Below are positions 15,951 to 24,960 of a stretch of DNA of 64,000 bases, one piece after another. Position 1 is the stretch's first letter; each line of letters starts with the position of its first letter. A model generated the notes under the pieces. The model was given only the letters and a program-made list of their open reading frames with translations, searched no databases and was not told where the DNA came from. This stretch comes from 13-2-20CM-68-14 sp051955535 (lineage in GTDB: Bacteria > Actinomycetota > Thermoleophilia > Gaiellales > Gaiellaceae), in assembly GCA_051955535.1 (NCBI GenBank), contig JBQCGP010000051.1:62001-126000 (forward strand), in the 5' to 3' direction. Position numbers and translations under genes: made by a program.

Positions 15951-17201
15951 TTAAACGGCGGCGGCGTGTTCGAGCTCCGGCGGCTCAATGACGCCGGGCT
16001 CGAGATCTGCAGAGAGCGCGTCTTCTACGTCGTAGGGCCGGTAAATGCGCGCCTGGTCCTTGCCGGACTCTTTGGCCGCGTACAGTGCGCCGTCGACGAG
16101 CTTCAGCAGCTCAGCTCGCCCATCCACGTGCGCGAGCGCAACACCGGCGCTGACGGTGACGCCGCCCATGTGGCCGAAGTCGAGGCCCCTGATGCGTTCG
16201 ACGATCGACTGTGCCGCTGTCAGCGCTTCGTCCGGGCCGTAGCCGGGCAGAAGGACGGCGAACTCATCGCCTCCTACCCTGAAAGCCTCGCCGGTCTGGC
16301 GCAGACGTGCCGCGACACGTGAGAGGACGGAGTCGCCGGCCGGATGGCCGAAACGGTCGTTAACCCGCTTGAAGTCGTCGATGTCTACGAGGCAAAGGGC
16401 GAACGGGCCTCCAAAACGTCGTCCGTGTTCGAGCTCTCGGCCGAGTCGTTCGTGAAAGTGCCTGTGGTTCCCGAGCCCCGTCAGCGGGTCGGTCAGTGCC
16501 AGGCGCACCGCGCGCAGCGTGCGGAGGAGCTCCCGCTGGTAGAGCTGGATCGCAAGAAGGGGGCCCGCTATTGCGAGCGACAACAGCGGCGAGCGCTCCC
16601 AGAGGCACACCAGCGTCAGCGCGGCGGAGCCCATCAGCGTGAACGGCAGGATCGTCTTGCGGACGCTCGAGACGATCTGACCGCGCCAGGAGCGGCGCGC
16701 CGCGCGCGCCACGACGCCCGTGATCAGGAGCAGGTTCACGAAGTAGCAGGCATATGTCGCGACGACGACGCGCGCCGCCATCAGCGCGGGCGTGTCGTTG
16801 CCGATCGGGGCGATCGCGAGCCCCGCACACGCTGCGGTCAGCGCGAACGCGGACGCGTTGTACGCGATCCGGATCGGCGGCCTGTGATCGACGAAGTGCA
16901 TGATCGCGGGAGTCGCGGCGACGACGAGCACCCCGGCGTCCCAGCCGAAGAGGACGATCGCGGCAAGCCCGAACACGAACGCCAGCGAGATGCCGTTCGC
17001 GTCCAGATCGTCGACCGGCACAGGAAAGCGGTCGGCGAGGAGCGAGGCGCCGAGGAGCGCCGCGAGCCCGGCGTAGACCGTCGCGCTGTGGGTCTCGCTC
17101 CCGAACGAGATCGCTCCCGCGATTACGGTGGCCACGCCCGCGAGACAGACCGGGGCGACGACGGGGGCGAGGTTCCGGCGGTCGGCGGCGGAATCGCTCA
17201 T
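15951..17201 (-). CDS. Multi-pass membrane diguanylate cyclase (GGDEF)
   Basis: A 416-aa protein. About seven hydrophobic helices in the first 230 residues form a MASE-like sensor, followed by a GGDEF domain with an intact VGGDEFAVLLPGYG active site and DIDDFKRVNDRFGHPAGD. The ATG at 17201 is chosen over one 60 nt upstream because GAGGG lies before it and overlaps the stop of the 35-codon gene just upstream, indicating coupled translation. It probably makes c-di-GMP. Confidence 0.9.
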   Translation of the reverse strand: MSDSAADRRNLAPVVAPVCLAGVATVIAGAISFGSETHSATVYAGLAALLGASLLADRFPVPVDDLDANGISLAFVFGLAAIVLFGWDAGVLVVAATPAIMHFVDHRPPIRIAYNASAFALTAACAGLAIAPIGNDTPALMAARVVVATYACYFVNLLLITGVVARAARRSWRGQIVSSVRKTILPFTLMGSAALTLVCLWERSPLLSLAIAGPLLAIQLYQRELLRTLRAVRLALTDPLTGLGNHRHFHERLGRELEHGRRFGGPFALCLVDIDDFKRVNDRFGHPAGDSVLSRVAARLRQTGEAFRVGGDEFAVLLPGYGPDEALTAAQSIVERIRGLDFGHMGGVTVSAGVALAHVDGRAELLKLVDGALYAAKESGKDQARIYRPYDVEDALSADLEPGVIEPPELEHAAAV

Positions 17202-17211
17202 CGGCCGGCCC

Positions 17212-17319
17212 TCACCACTCGAGGAAACCGGCGACATCGACCCAGCCCAGCGCGGCCGCAAGCGCGAGCAACGCCGACAAGATCAGCAGAAGGCGAAGAC
17301 TCGGCTTCCACTGCGGCAT
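17212..17319 (-). CDS. Small membrane peptide (35 aa) coupled to GGDEF gene
   Basis: This short frame starts at an ATG preceded by GAGAGAGGG and encodes a basic N-terminus (MPQWKPSLR), a single hydrophobic helix of about 20 residues, and the tail GWVDVAGFLEW. Its TGA is part of the Shine-Dalgarno region of the GGDEF gene, 10 nt from that start. It has a clean transmembrane profile and good codon use. It could be a regulator or partner of the sensor domain; no function is known. Confidence 0.6.
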   Translation of the reverse strand: MPQWKPSLRLLLILSALLALAAALGWVDVAGFLEW

Positions 17320-17381
17320 CTAGACCACCCTCTCTCCTTGGCGCGGACGACGCGATTGTCACTCTCCCGGCCGCGCGAGCC

Positions 17382-17399
17382 ATCACCCGGAAGGGTGAT
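17382..17399 (-). terminator. Hairpin after NlpC/P60 gene
   Basis: A perfect 7-bp stem, ATCACCC and GGGTGAT with a 4-nt loop, lies 19 nt past the stop of the hydrolase gene. There is no T-run. This is a stem-only terminator candidate of the kind often seen in GC-rich actinobacteria. Confidence 0.5.
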
Positions 17400-17418
17400 C
17401 GCGTTGTTCAGCCGCCCT

Positions 17419-18447
17419 TCAGGTGCCGAGGCCAGCTTCGGCGAGCGGGCGGCGTGCCCACGCAAAGCGGGTCTTGTACCAGCCGGTGAGCGGCGCGAGC
17501 GCGACGCCGTAGCCTGACGAGTGGATGAACCAGCCGTTACCGAGGTAGATGCCGGTGTGGTCGACCTGGGCCGGCTTGGAGCGCGGGCCGGCAGCACCCC
17601 AGAAGAGCACGTCGCCGGGCTTCAGCCGTGCGAGCGGGATGCGCTTGGTCGCGGGCACCTCGCCGCTCATCGCAAAGGTCGTGCGCCCCTTGAGCGTCCC
17701 CGAGAGCGTCCCGCCGCCGGCGTAGGCCTGGAGCTTGTAGACGCGCCACACGAATCCGGAGCAGTCGAAGCCGCCCGGCGCCTGGACGCCGGCCGGAGCC
17801 TCGGCGTTCTCGCTGGTTCCGCCCCAGACGTACGGGTAGCCGATGAAGCGGACCGCCGTGGTCAAGACGCGCGTTTGCCACGGTGTGAGCACCGGCAGCT
17901 CGAAGTTCTGCGCGAGCTCCTCGACGAACTGCGTTTCCCAACCGCGGAATCGGAGTATCTGGGCGGCGGAGTAGGCAGCCTCGGCCCGCGTGGCGGGTTG
18001 ACTCGGCAGCAGCTCGAGCGAATCGAGCTGCGTCGGATGGTTGGTCCGGAGGCCGAGCAAACGCGCGACGACTTCGGTGCCGAAGCGGCTCGGCGGCTTG
18101 AGGCCCGCGCTTCGGGCCGCCGCTGCAAACTCGCCCGCGGCGTCGCTCAGACCGAGGCCACGCACGAGCGTCGCGTCCAGCTGTGCCATCGTCACCGGAG
18201 CCGGCGAGCTCAGCGACGCGGTCGGTGGCTCCTCGGTGAGGCCGGCGACGAGAGCGGTCAGCTGTCCGCGCGTGATCGGGTCGGTCGGCCGAAACGTCTG
18301 CACGCTCTTCGCCATCAACCCGTGCGCAACGACGACCCTGATCTCGGGTTGAGCCCACGAGGCGGGCTGTGCAGCGGCGCGGCCGCGGGCGGCGGCCGGG
18401 GCCGCGAGCACGGCAAACGCAGCGAAGATCGCAAGGATGCGGCTCAT
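17419..18447 (-). CDS. Secreted NlpC/P60 endopeptidase with SLH-like N-terminus
   Basis: A 342-aa protein. A signal peptide of about 22 residues is followed by an S-layer-homology-like stretch (IRVVVAHGLMAKSVQTFRP then ITRGQLTALVAGL) that may bind the cell wall. The C-terminal NlpC/P60 domain carries the catalytic Cys in GGFDCSGFVWRVY and the His in VDHTGIYLGN. These enzymes cleave stem-peptide bonds in peptidoglycan. It is divergent from the small gene at 18496, sharing a 48-nt promoter region. Confidence 0.9.
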   Translation of the reverse strand: MSRILAIFAAFAVLAAPAAARGRAAAQPASWAQPEIRVVVAHGLMAKSVQTFRPTDPITRGQLTALVAGLTEEPPTASLSSPAPVTMAQLDATLVRGLGLSDAAGEFAAAARSAGLKPPSRFGTEVVARLLGLRTNHPTQLDSLELLPSQPATRAEAAYSAAQILRFRGWETQFVEELAQNFELPVLTPWQTRVLTTAVRFIGYPYVWGGTSENAEAPAGVQAPGGFDCSGFVWRVYKLQAYAGGGTLSGTLKGRTTFAMSGEVPATKRIPLARLKPGDVLFWGAAGPRSKPAQVDHTGIYLGNGWFIHSSGYGVALAPLTGWYKTRFAWARRPLAEAGLGT

Positions 18448-18495
18448 CCGCGGGTTCGCATCGGCAGGTTGTCTCGGAGCCTTTAGGCTCGGACG

Positions 18496-18687
18496 GTGGA
18501 CTTCGAAGCCCGGCCGCAGCTCGACCCCGAGCAGGAGGAAGTGCTGACGCTCGCGCTCGAGCGGCTGCTCGCCGGCAACGTGCTGCCGCGCGCCTACCGA
18601 AGCCGTTGGCGCGCGGAGGGGATCGCCGAAAACGTCGCCGTGGACGCGGCGAACGAGACAGTTCCTGAGCCGCGAGCCGGAGAATAG
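18496..18687 (+). CDS. Small protein, possible carboxylase epsilon-like subunit
   Basis: A 63-aa protein ending 4 nt before the carboxylase alpha gene. It has an acidic helix (DPEQEEVLTLALERLLAG) and an RSRWRAEGIAENV segment. Actinobacterial acyl-CoA carboxylases often have a tiny epsilon subunit with an acidic helix and a Trp/Arg C-terminal patch encoded beside them. The resemblance is in size, position and composition, not a confident family match. The GTG lies 6 nt after TAGGCT, so the gene is probably leaderless. Confidence 0.65.
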   Translation: MDFEARPQLDPEQEEVLTLALERLLAGNVLPRAYRSRWRAEGIAENVAVDAANETVPEPRAGE

Positions 18688-18691
18688 GGGC

Positions 18692-20461
18692 GTGACGGCC
18701 TTCTCGAAAGTCCTCGTCGCCAACCGCGGCGAGATTGCAGTCCGCATCTTCCGGACGCTGCGCGAGCTCGGGATCGCGACCGTCGCCGTCTATTCGGAGG
18801 CCGATCGCGGCTCGCTCCACGTCGCCGTAGCGGACGAGGCGTACCTGATCGGACCGGGGCCGGCCGCGGAGAGCTACCTCAGTCAGGAGCGGCTGCTCGA
18901 CACGGCCGCGCGCGCGGGAGCCGAAGCTGTTCACCCCGGTTACGGCTTCCTCGCAGAGAACGCCGGCTTTGCGCGCGCGTGCGAGACCGCCGGCCTCGTT
19001 TGGATCGGCCCGCCTCCCGGGGCGATCGAGCTGATGGGGTCGAAGACCGCGGCCCGCGAGGCGATGCGCGCCGCGGGCGTCCCCATCGTCCCCGGTACAA
19101 CCGACCCGGTCGACTCCGCCGATGCGGTGTTGAGCCTTGGCGAGGAGATCGGCTGGCCGATCGCGATCAAAGCGGCCGCCGGCGGCGGCGGCAAAGGGCT
19201 GCGCGTCGTCGGTGGTCCCGACGAGGCCGAGCGCGCGTACGAGTCGGCGCGCCGCGAAGGCGAGGCTTACTTCGCCGACCCGACCGTCTACGTCGAGCGC
19301 TACCTCGAGGATCCCCGCCACGTCGAAGTCCAGGTCCTTGCGGACGCCCACGGGAACGTGATCCATCTCGGCGAGCGCGACTGCACGATCCAGAGGCGCC
19401 ACCAGAAGCTCGTCGAGGAAACACCGTCGCCTGCGGTCGGAGACGAGCTCCGGGAGCGGATCGGCCGGCTCGGCGCCGACGCGGCCCGGGCGGTCGGCTA
19501 CCGCAGCGCCGGCACGATCGAGGGGCTGCTCGACCGCGACGGCAACTACTTCTTCCTCGAGATGAACACGCGGATCCAGGTCGAGCACACGGTCACCGAG
19601 CTCGTCACGGGTCTCGATCTCGTGCGCGAGCAGGTTCTCATCGCGGCCGGAGAGCCGCTATCGCTGAGCCAGGACGAGGTCCGTCTGACCGGGCACGCGA
19701 TCGAATGCCGGATCAACGCCGAGGATCCGTCGAACGGCTTTCTGCCGAGCCCGGGGAGGATCTCGAGCTACCGGGAGCCGGCGGGGCCGGGCGTCCGGGT
19801 CGACTCGGGTGTGTCGGCGGGCAGCGAGGTGGTCGGGCTCTACGACCCGCTGGTCGCGAAGCTCGTCGTGCAGGGGGTCAATCGCGACCACGCCCGGCGG
19901 CGGATGCTGCGCGCGCTCGGCGAATACGAGATCGGCGGCATCACGACACTGCTCGGCTTTCACCAGGCACTCCTCGAGCACCCGTGCTTCGTCGCGGGCG
20001 AGACATGCCACGGCGTGGTCGAGTCGAAGGAGCTGGCAGAACGAGCTCAGCAGTTGTCTCATCAGCAAACAACCGTACCGCCATCACCGGACGGTAGATT
20101 GCGCGAGCGGGTAGCCCGCGTCGAACTGGACGGGCGTCTCTACGAGGTGAAGGCGCTGGTGCCCGAGCCGCCGTTTGCGGAGCTCGCGCGCAGGCGCCGC
20201 GAGCGCAGCGGGCACGGCGCGCACCACGGCGCCGCCAAGGACGCGGTCGTGACGCCGATGCAAGGGACCGTGTTGGCGGTCGAGGTGGCGGACGGAGACG
20301 AGGTCCGCGCCGGCCAGGTCATCTGCATCGTCGAGGCCATGAAGATGGAGAACGAGATCACGGCCCACCGGGCCGGCGTCGTCGCGGACCTCTCGGTCAA
20401 GCCGGGCCAGCCCGTCACAACCGGTCAGGCAGTATGCGTAATTGCGCAGGAAGAGACCTAA
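18692..20461 (+). CDS. pccA: Acyl-CoA carboxylase alpha subunit (biotin carboxylase + BCCP)
   Basis: A 589-aa AccA3-type protein. The biotin carboxylase N-domain begins KVLVANRGEIAVRIFRTLRE, ATP-grasp elements include AAGGGGKGLRVV and the active-site FLEMNTRIQVEHTVTE, and the C-terminal biotin carrier domain holds the biotinyl Lys in EAMKMENE. It carboxylates biotin with bicarbonate and ATP and hands it to the beta subunit. It starts at GTG after an AGGGGC Shine-Dalgarno. Its stop lies inside the duplicated flank of a 66-nt repeat element. Confidence 0.95.
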   Translation: MTAFSKVLVANRGEIAVRIFRTLRELGIATVAVYSEADRGSLHVAVADEAYLIGPGPAAESYLSQERLLDTAARAGAEAVHPGYGFLAENAGFARACETAGLVWIGPPPGAIELMGSKTAAREAMRAAGVPIVPGTTDPVDSADAVLSLGEEIGWPIAIKAAAGGGGKGLRVVGGPDEAERAYESARREGEAYFADPTVYVERYLEDPRHVEVQVLADAHGNVIHLGERDCTIQRRHQKLVEETPSPAVGDELRERIGRLGADAARAVGYRSAGTIEGLLDRDGNYFFLEMNTRIQVEHTVTELVTGLDLVREQVLIAAGEPLSLSQDEVRLTGHAIECRINAEDPSNGFLPSPGRISSYREPAGPGVRVDSGVSAGSEVVGLYDPLVAKLVVQGVNRDHARRRMLRALGEYEIGGITTLLGFHQALLEHPCFVAGETCHGVVESKELAERAQQLSHQQTTVPPSPDGRLRERVARVELDGRLYEVKALVPEPPFAELARRRRERSGHGAHHGAAKDAVVTPMQGTVLAVEVADGDEVRAGQVICIVEAMKMENEITAHRAGVVADLSVKPGQPVTTGQAVCVIAQEET

Positions 20462-20590
20462 GGCTCAGATCGTCCGTTGTTGAGGCGTCGCTTGGGATGC
20501 CGCCGAAGGGGTCGTGACGGCTCCGCCGACGCGGCCGACTTTATGGCCGTCGCGATGGGTCTCGGCCTCGAAGCTTCAGATCGTTCGTTG
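20435..20590 (+). repeat. 66-nt double-hairpin element, copy A, with duplicated flanks
   Basis: The element occupies 20480-20545. It begins TTGAGGCGTCGCT and folds as two consecutive hairpins (GGCGTCGC with GATGCC; GGTCGTGACGGC with GCCGACGCGGCC). The flanks 20435-20479 and 20546-20590 are the duplicated host segment, most visible as TCAGATCGTCCGTTG at 20465 and TCAGATCGTTCGTTG at 20576, exactly 111 nt apart. The right flank is the 3' end of the ABC permease gene and the left flank holds the carboxylase stop. This is the most decayed of the four copies. Confidence 0.7.
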
Positions 20591-21358
20591 GTACGCGCGG
20601 AAGGTCCACGTTGCGAACGCCGCCGTTGCGACCGACAAGGCGAACAACAACCCGAGGTGCAGCCCCACCGCGGCCCAGTCGGTGCCGCGCAGCACCACCT
20701 CGCGGGCCGAGATCACGCCCCAGTTGACCGGGTTGAACTTCGCCGCCACCCGCATCCAGTGCGGGACCTGCCTAATCGAGATCAGCGTCGAGGACAGAAA
20801 GAAGAGCGGCAGCCCGATGAAGTTAGCGATCGCGATCATCGTCGCCTCCTTGCGGACGAGCAGAGCGATCCCCTGTGAGAGCCCCGCGAATGCCGCGTTC
20901 ATGAGCGCCGCTGCGGCGAGAACGACAGCCCAACCGAGCAGCGCCGCGTGCACCCGCACGCCGAGAGCCAGCGAAACGATCAGGATGATCACGCCCTGGA
21001 TGACGGCGATCAGCGCCGAGCGGACGATCTGCGAGACGACCAGCGAGCTCCGGCTGACCGGCGTGGCCAGGAACCGCGGGAGCACATCCCGGTCGAGATC
21101 GCTGATCATCGCCATGCCGCTCCAGGTAGCCCCGAAGAACGCGTTCATTATCACGATCGCCGGCGCGAGAAAGGTGATGTACGAGGTCGTCCCGAAGCCG
21201 CCCCCCGGCAGGTGCGTGACGCGCTTGAAGAGCTGCCCGTAGAGCAGCAGCCAGACCATCGGCTGGACGAGCAGCAGGGCGATCCAGATCGGCTCGCGCA
21301 TCAGGTTTCGCAGCTGGCGGCCGACCATGAACCAGGTGTGGCGGACCGCGAGCGTCAT
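20576..21358 (-). CDS. ABC-2 type transporter permease
   Basis: A 260-aa DrrB-like permease with six hydrophobic helices and the ABC-2 core motif (FLAPAIVIMNAFFGATWSGMA; RFLATPVSRSSLV). The ATG overlaps the ATPase stop (ATGA), so the two are one operon encoding an exporter of drugs, lipids or polyketide-like compounds. Its last codons (AYQRTI and stop) lie inside the duplicated flank of repeat copy A; the downstream remnant repeats them. Confidence 0.9.
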   Translation of the reverse strand: MTLAVRHTWFMVGRQLRNLMREPIWIALLLVQPMVWLLLYGQLFKRVTHLPGGGFGTTSYITFLAPAIVIMNAFFGATWSGMAMISDLDRDVLPRFLATPVSRSSLVVSQIVRSALIAVIQGVIILIVSLALGVRVHAALLGWAVVLAAAALMNAAFAGLSQGIALLVRKEATMIAIANFIGLPLFFLSSTLISIRQVPHWMRVAAKFNPVNWGVISAREVVLRGTDWAAVGLHLGLLFALSVATAAFATWTFRAYQRTI

Positions 21359-22338
21359 CGCGCTACCGCCGAGTCGCCGTCCCGGCTGCCCGCCTCGTCC
21401 TCTGCGGCAAACTCGCGGCCCGTGTAATGCAGGTAGACGTCGTCGAGCGAGGGGCGGTGTGTCATCACCGACTCGACGCCGATGCCGCGTGCCTCGAGCG
21501 CCGAGAGGATCGTCGGGATCGCGCGGGCGCCGCTCGCCACCCGGCTGCGGAGCTTCCGGCCTTCGAGCGACGCCTCGTGCACGCCCTCGAGCGCCGCGAC
21601 GATCGCCTCCGCATCCGCGGCACGGCCGTCGGTGATCTCGACCTCGACCGCCTCGCCGTACAGGCTCGCCTTCAGCTCCTCGGGCGTTCCCTCGACTACG
21701 ACGCGGCCGCGGCTGACGATCGCGAGCCGATCGGCGAGCTGGTCGGCCTCCTCCATGTAGTGCGTGGTGAGCAGGATCGTGAGCGACTCGCCCTCGGCGA
21801 GCCGCCCGAGCTCCTCCCACATCGACGCTCGCGCCTCGGGGTCGAGGCCGGTGGTCGGCTCGTCGAGGAAGAGCACCTGCGGTCGGTGGACGAGGCCGAG
21901 CCCGACGTCGAGGCGGCGCTTCATTCCGCCCGAGTAGCCGCGCACCACGCGGTCGGCCGCCTGCGCGATCCCGAGCAATCCGAGCAGCTCCTCGACGCGC
22001 TCGTTCAGGGCGCGTCCGCCCATGCCCTGGATGCGGCCCTGCAGCATCAGGTTCTCGCGACCGGTCGCGTCGCGGTCGACGCCCGAGCTCTGCGGGACGT
22101 AGCCGATCGAGCGACGCACTGCGTCGGGGTCGTGAACGATGTCGTGGCCGGCGACCTCGGCGCGCCCGCTGTCCGGGGTCGTCAGCGTCGCGAGCAGCTT
22201 GACCGTCGTCGACTTGCCGGCACCGTTCGGTCCCAACAGGCCGAAGACCTCGCCCGCGGCGACGCGGAAGCTGACGCCGTCGAGCGCCTGAACGGCGCCA
22301 TAGTGCTTCCGAAGCTCCTCGACGAGGATCGCGTCCAC
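21355..22338 (-). CDS. ABC-2 type exporter ATPase (DrrA-like)
   Basis: A 327-aa ATPase of the daunorubicin-resistance type. Walker A is GPNGAGKST, the signature is RGYSGGMKRRLDVGL, Walker B is VLFLDEPTTGLD, and the switch is TTHYMEEAD. A C-terminal domain of about 90 residues typical of DrrA follows. The GTG start is 8 nt after TAGACT, suggesting leaderless expression. The substrate is unknown. Confidence 0.92.
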   Translation of the reverse strand: MDAILVEELRKHYGAVQALDGVSFRVAAGEVFGLLGPNGAGKSTTVKLLATLTTPDSGRAEVAGHDIVHDPDAVRRSIGYVPQSSGVDRDATGRENLMLQGRIQGMGGRALNERVEELLGLLGIAQAADRVVRGYSGGMKRRLDVGLGLVHRPQVLFLDEPTTGLDPEARASMWEELGRLAEGESLTILLTTHYMEEADQLADRLAIVSRGRVVVEGTPEELKASLYGEAVEVEITDGRAADAEAIVAALEGVHEASLEGRKLRSRVASGARAIPTILSALEARGIGVESVMTHRPSLDDVYLHYTGREFAAEDEAGSRDGDSAVAR

Positions 22339-22367
22339 CCCGGTCGAGTCTAGTCACGCGGTCCGAG

Positions 22368-22403
22368 GCCGCCCGCGCGCCGGAAGAATGGCGCGCGGGC
22401 GGC
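22368..22403 (-). terminator. Strong hairpin terminator after protease gene
   Basis: A perfect 14-bp GC stem (22368-22381 with 22390-22403) around an 8-nt loop lies 12 nt past the protease stop and before the leaderless ABC ATPase gene. No T-run follows. It probably separates the two same-strand transcription units. Confidence 0.7.
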
Positions 22404-22415
22404 GAAAAGGCGGCC

Positions 22416-23666
22416 CTAGAACCCGCTCGTGCCGTTCGGCGTGCCGAGCCCGGTCGGGCCGTCGTAGCCGGGCGCTGCGGTGCAGAGGTACTTCGTCGAG
22501 GTGTTGCGCCTCTTCGTGCAGTTGCCATTCGAGCCGCTCGTGACGTCGAAGAACGAGCTCGGCGAGGCGTACGGAAGCTGCGCCGCATAACTCACCGAGT
22601 TCGCGTTTCCGGCGAGCGCGTAGACGGATGCGACAATCGGCGAGGCAACGCTGGTGCCGCCGAAGACGTACCAGTTCGCTCCGCCGCTCGAGCCGTAGCT
22701 GTCGTAGACGGCGACACCGGTGTTCGGGTCCGCAACCGCCGAGACGTCCGCGACCGTGCGGTTCGAGCAGCCGGAATCTTTCTGCCAGGACTTCTTCGAG
22801 ATCAGCGCGCTGCAGCCGCTGCCGGCGCCGCTCCACGCGGTCTCCGTCCAGCCGCGGGCGGTTGAAGCCCTTGTCAGGCTCGTGCCGCCGACGGCGACGA
22901 CCGTGTTGTAGGCGGCCGGTACCTCGACGCCGTAGCCGCCGTCGCCGGAGCTGGCGGTGACCGCGACGCCCGGATGGTTGTACGAGCCGCCGTAGCTCGA
23001 CTCGCCGAAGAATTCGCTGCCGCCGTAGCTGTTACTGATGGCGTTCGCCCCCAGCGCGTACGCCTCGTTCACGGCCGCGCCGAGGTCGGCGAAGCTGTTC
23101 GAGTCGGACTCGACGAGCAGGATCTTGCAGCCGGGGCAGACGGCGGATGCCATCTCGATGTCGAGGTCGATCTCCTGCCCCCAGCCCGTGTTGCCGGCCG
23201 GAGGTGTCGTGCCGCCGCGCTGATTGACCTTCGTGAAGCAGCCGCTCGAGGTCGTGCAGGGCGGCAGCCCGAACTGGCTGCGGTAGGCAGCGAGGTCAGA
23301 GGCCGCATTCGGATTGTCGTAGGCGTCGACGATCGCGACCGTCTGGCCGTTCGGGGTCCAGGTCAATCCGGTCGGGTCGGTCCACTTGTACGCGCCGGCG
23401 AGATTCTGTGGCGTGAACCCGAACTGGTAGGAGGTCGTCGCGAGCGCCGCAGATCCGCCGTCCGCCGTGACGACATGCGCGTCGCAGTAGGCGAGCCCAG
23501 CGATAGCCGCGGTGCAGACGCGCTGCTGCCCGTGCGCGGCCGGCAGCGGTTTCGGCTGTTTTTCGAGCCCTGGGGCCTGCCCTGGGCCGTTCCCGGCCGT
23601 CGCTGCTCCGGTGAGCGCGAGCAAAAAGATCACACCGGCCAGGCCGGCGAAAAAGCGGCTATTCAT
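22416..23666 (-). CDS. Secreted S53 (sedolisin-like) peptidase
   Basis: A 416-aa exported protease with a 24-residue signal peptide. The sedolisin catalytic residues are visible: Glu and Asp in WGQEIDLDIEMA and the nucleophile Ser in FGGTSVASPIVA, with an oxyanion Asp in SGDGGYG. The usual long activation prodomain is largely missing, so maturation may differ. Several Cys could form disulfides. A strong Shine-Dalgarno (GAGGAGG) precedes the ATG, so this mRNA is leadered. These are acid-tolerant extracellular proteases in characterised relatives. Confidence 0.9.
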   Translation of the reverse strand: MNSRFFAGLAGVIFLLALTGAATAGNGPGQAPGLEKQPKPLPAAHGQQRVCTAAIAGLAYCDAHVVTADGGSAALATTSYQFGFTPQNLAGAYKWTDPTGLTWTPNGQTVAIVDAYDNPNAASDLAAYRSQFGLPPCTTSSGCFTKVNQRGGTTPPAGNTGWGQEIDLDIEMASAVCPGCKILLVESDSNSFADLGAAVNEAYALGANAISNSYGGSEFFGESSYGGSYNHPGVAVTASSGDGGYGVEVPAAYNTVVAVGGTSLTRASTARGWTETAWSGAGSGCSALISKKSWQKDSGCSNRTVADVSAVADPNTGVAVYDSYGSSGGANWYVFGGTSVASPIVASVYALAGNANSVSYAAQLPYASPSSFFDVTSGSNGNCTKRRNTSTKYLCTAAPGYDGPTGLGTPNGTSGF

Positions 23667-23817
23667 TGAACCCTCCTCGAAGTGAGTAAGAGTCCGAACC
23701 TAACATTGGCCGCGGCTCTCACCCAGCCCCGAAAGGGTGGTTCGACCCCCGCGAAGGCTTGGGTCTCCCGCGAGACCGCCGCTCGCGGCAGCCGGGCGCG
23801 GCTAGAGTCCGGCGCCG

Positions 23818-24960
23818 GTGGATCTCTACGAGTACCAGGGCAAGGAGCTGTTCCAGCGCTTCGGGATTCCAACGTCGGAGGGGCGCCTCGCCTCGACGTC
23901 GGCCGAGGCGCGTGCCGCCGCCGAGGAGCTCGGCGGGCCGGTCGTCGTCAAGGCCCAGGTCCTGACGGGTGGGCGCGGAAAGGCCGGGGGCGTAAAGCTC
24001 GCCGACGATCCGGACGACGCCGAGCGCAAGGCGGAGGAGATCCTCGGGCTCGACATCAACGGCCACGTCGTCCGCAAGGTGTGGATCGAACGCGCCTCGG
24101 AGATCGCGAAGGAGTACTACTTCTCGGTCACCTTCGACCGGGGCGAGAAGAAGGTGCTCTTGATGCTCACGACGGAGGGCGGGGTCGAGATCGAGCAGGT
24201 CGCCGAGGAGTCGTCGGAGAAGCTCGCGCGCCTGCACGTCGACCCCCTCGAGGGCTTCCAGCCCTACCAGGCGCGCCGCCTGATCTACGGCGGCGGGATC
24301 GCTGACCCGAACGAGCAAAAGCAGGTCCTCGACATCGTCGGGAATCTCTACGACTGTTTCGTCTCGATGGACGCGATGCTCTGCGAGATCAACCCGTTGA
24401 TCGTGACGCCGGAGGGAGAGGTGCGGGCGCTCGACTCGAAGTTCACGGTCGACGACAACGCCCTCTACAAGCACCCCGAAGTCGCCGCGATGCGCGACCC
24501 AGAGGCGTATCCGCGGGAGGAGCGCGCCGCGCGCGAGAAGGGCGTCACCTATGTGAAGCTGGACGGAGAGGTCGGGGTCCTCGGCAACGGTGCCGGCCTG
24601 GTCATGTCCACGCTCGACACGATTGCACTGGCCGGCGGCCGCCCGGCCAACTTCTGCGACCTCGGCGGCGGCGGTGACGCGCAGGGCGTCGTCGATGCGC
24701 TCGAGGTGATTACCGCCGATCCCCAGGTGCGCGGGATCTTCTTCAACATCTTCGGCGGGATCACCCGTTGCGACGAGGTCGCCCGCGGGATCCTCCAGGC
24801 GCTCGGCGAGATGGAGATCCGGCATCCGATCGTCGTTCGGCTGGACGGCACGAACGCCGAGGAAGGCCGTGAGATCCTCGCCGACGCCGGCCCCGAGAAC
24901 CTGCACGTGGAGCCGACGATGCTCGAAGGTGCCAAGCGCGCGGTGGAGCTGGTGGCGTGA
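23818..24960 (+). CDS. sucC: Succinyl-CoA synthetase beta subunit (ADP-forming)
   Basis: A 380-aa ATP-grasp subunit beginning MDLYEYQGKELFQRFGIP. It has GGRGKAGGVKLA near the nucleotide site, the Mg-binding CEINPLIV, and GIFFNIFGGITRCD near the interface. With SucD it interconverts succinyl-CoA and succinate with substrate-level phosphorylation. The GTG start lies 9 nt after TAGAGT. The sucC stop overlaps a methyltransferase gene (GTGA), an unusual insertion into sucCD. Confidence 0.95.
   Translation: MDLYEYQGKELFQRFGIPTSEGRLASTSAEARAAAEELGGPVVVKAQVLTGGRGKAGGVKLADDPDDAERKAEEILGLDINGHVVRKVWIERASEIAKEYYFSVTFDRGEKKVLLMLTTEGGVEIEQVAEESSEKLARLHVDPLEGFQPYQARRLIYGGGIADPNEQKQVLDIVGNLYDCFVSMDAMLCEINPLIVTPEGEVRALDSKFTVDDNALYKHPEVAAMRDPEAYPREERAAREKGVTYVKLDGEVGVLGNGAGLVMSTLDTIALAGGRPANFCDLGGGGDAQGVVDALEVITADPQVRGIFFNIFGGITRCDEVARGILQALGEMEIRHPIVVRLDGTNAEEGREILADAGPENLHVEPTMLEGAKRAVELVA

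Noticed and set aside
17320..17418. Possible c-di-GMP riboswitch upstream of the small peptide and GGDEF gene
   Set aside because: The conserved GEMM-I core and receptor motifs are absent; only a plain 7-bp hairpin is present.
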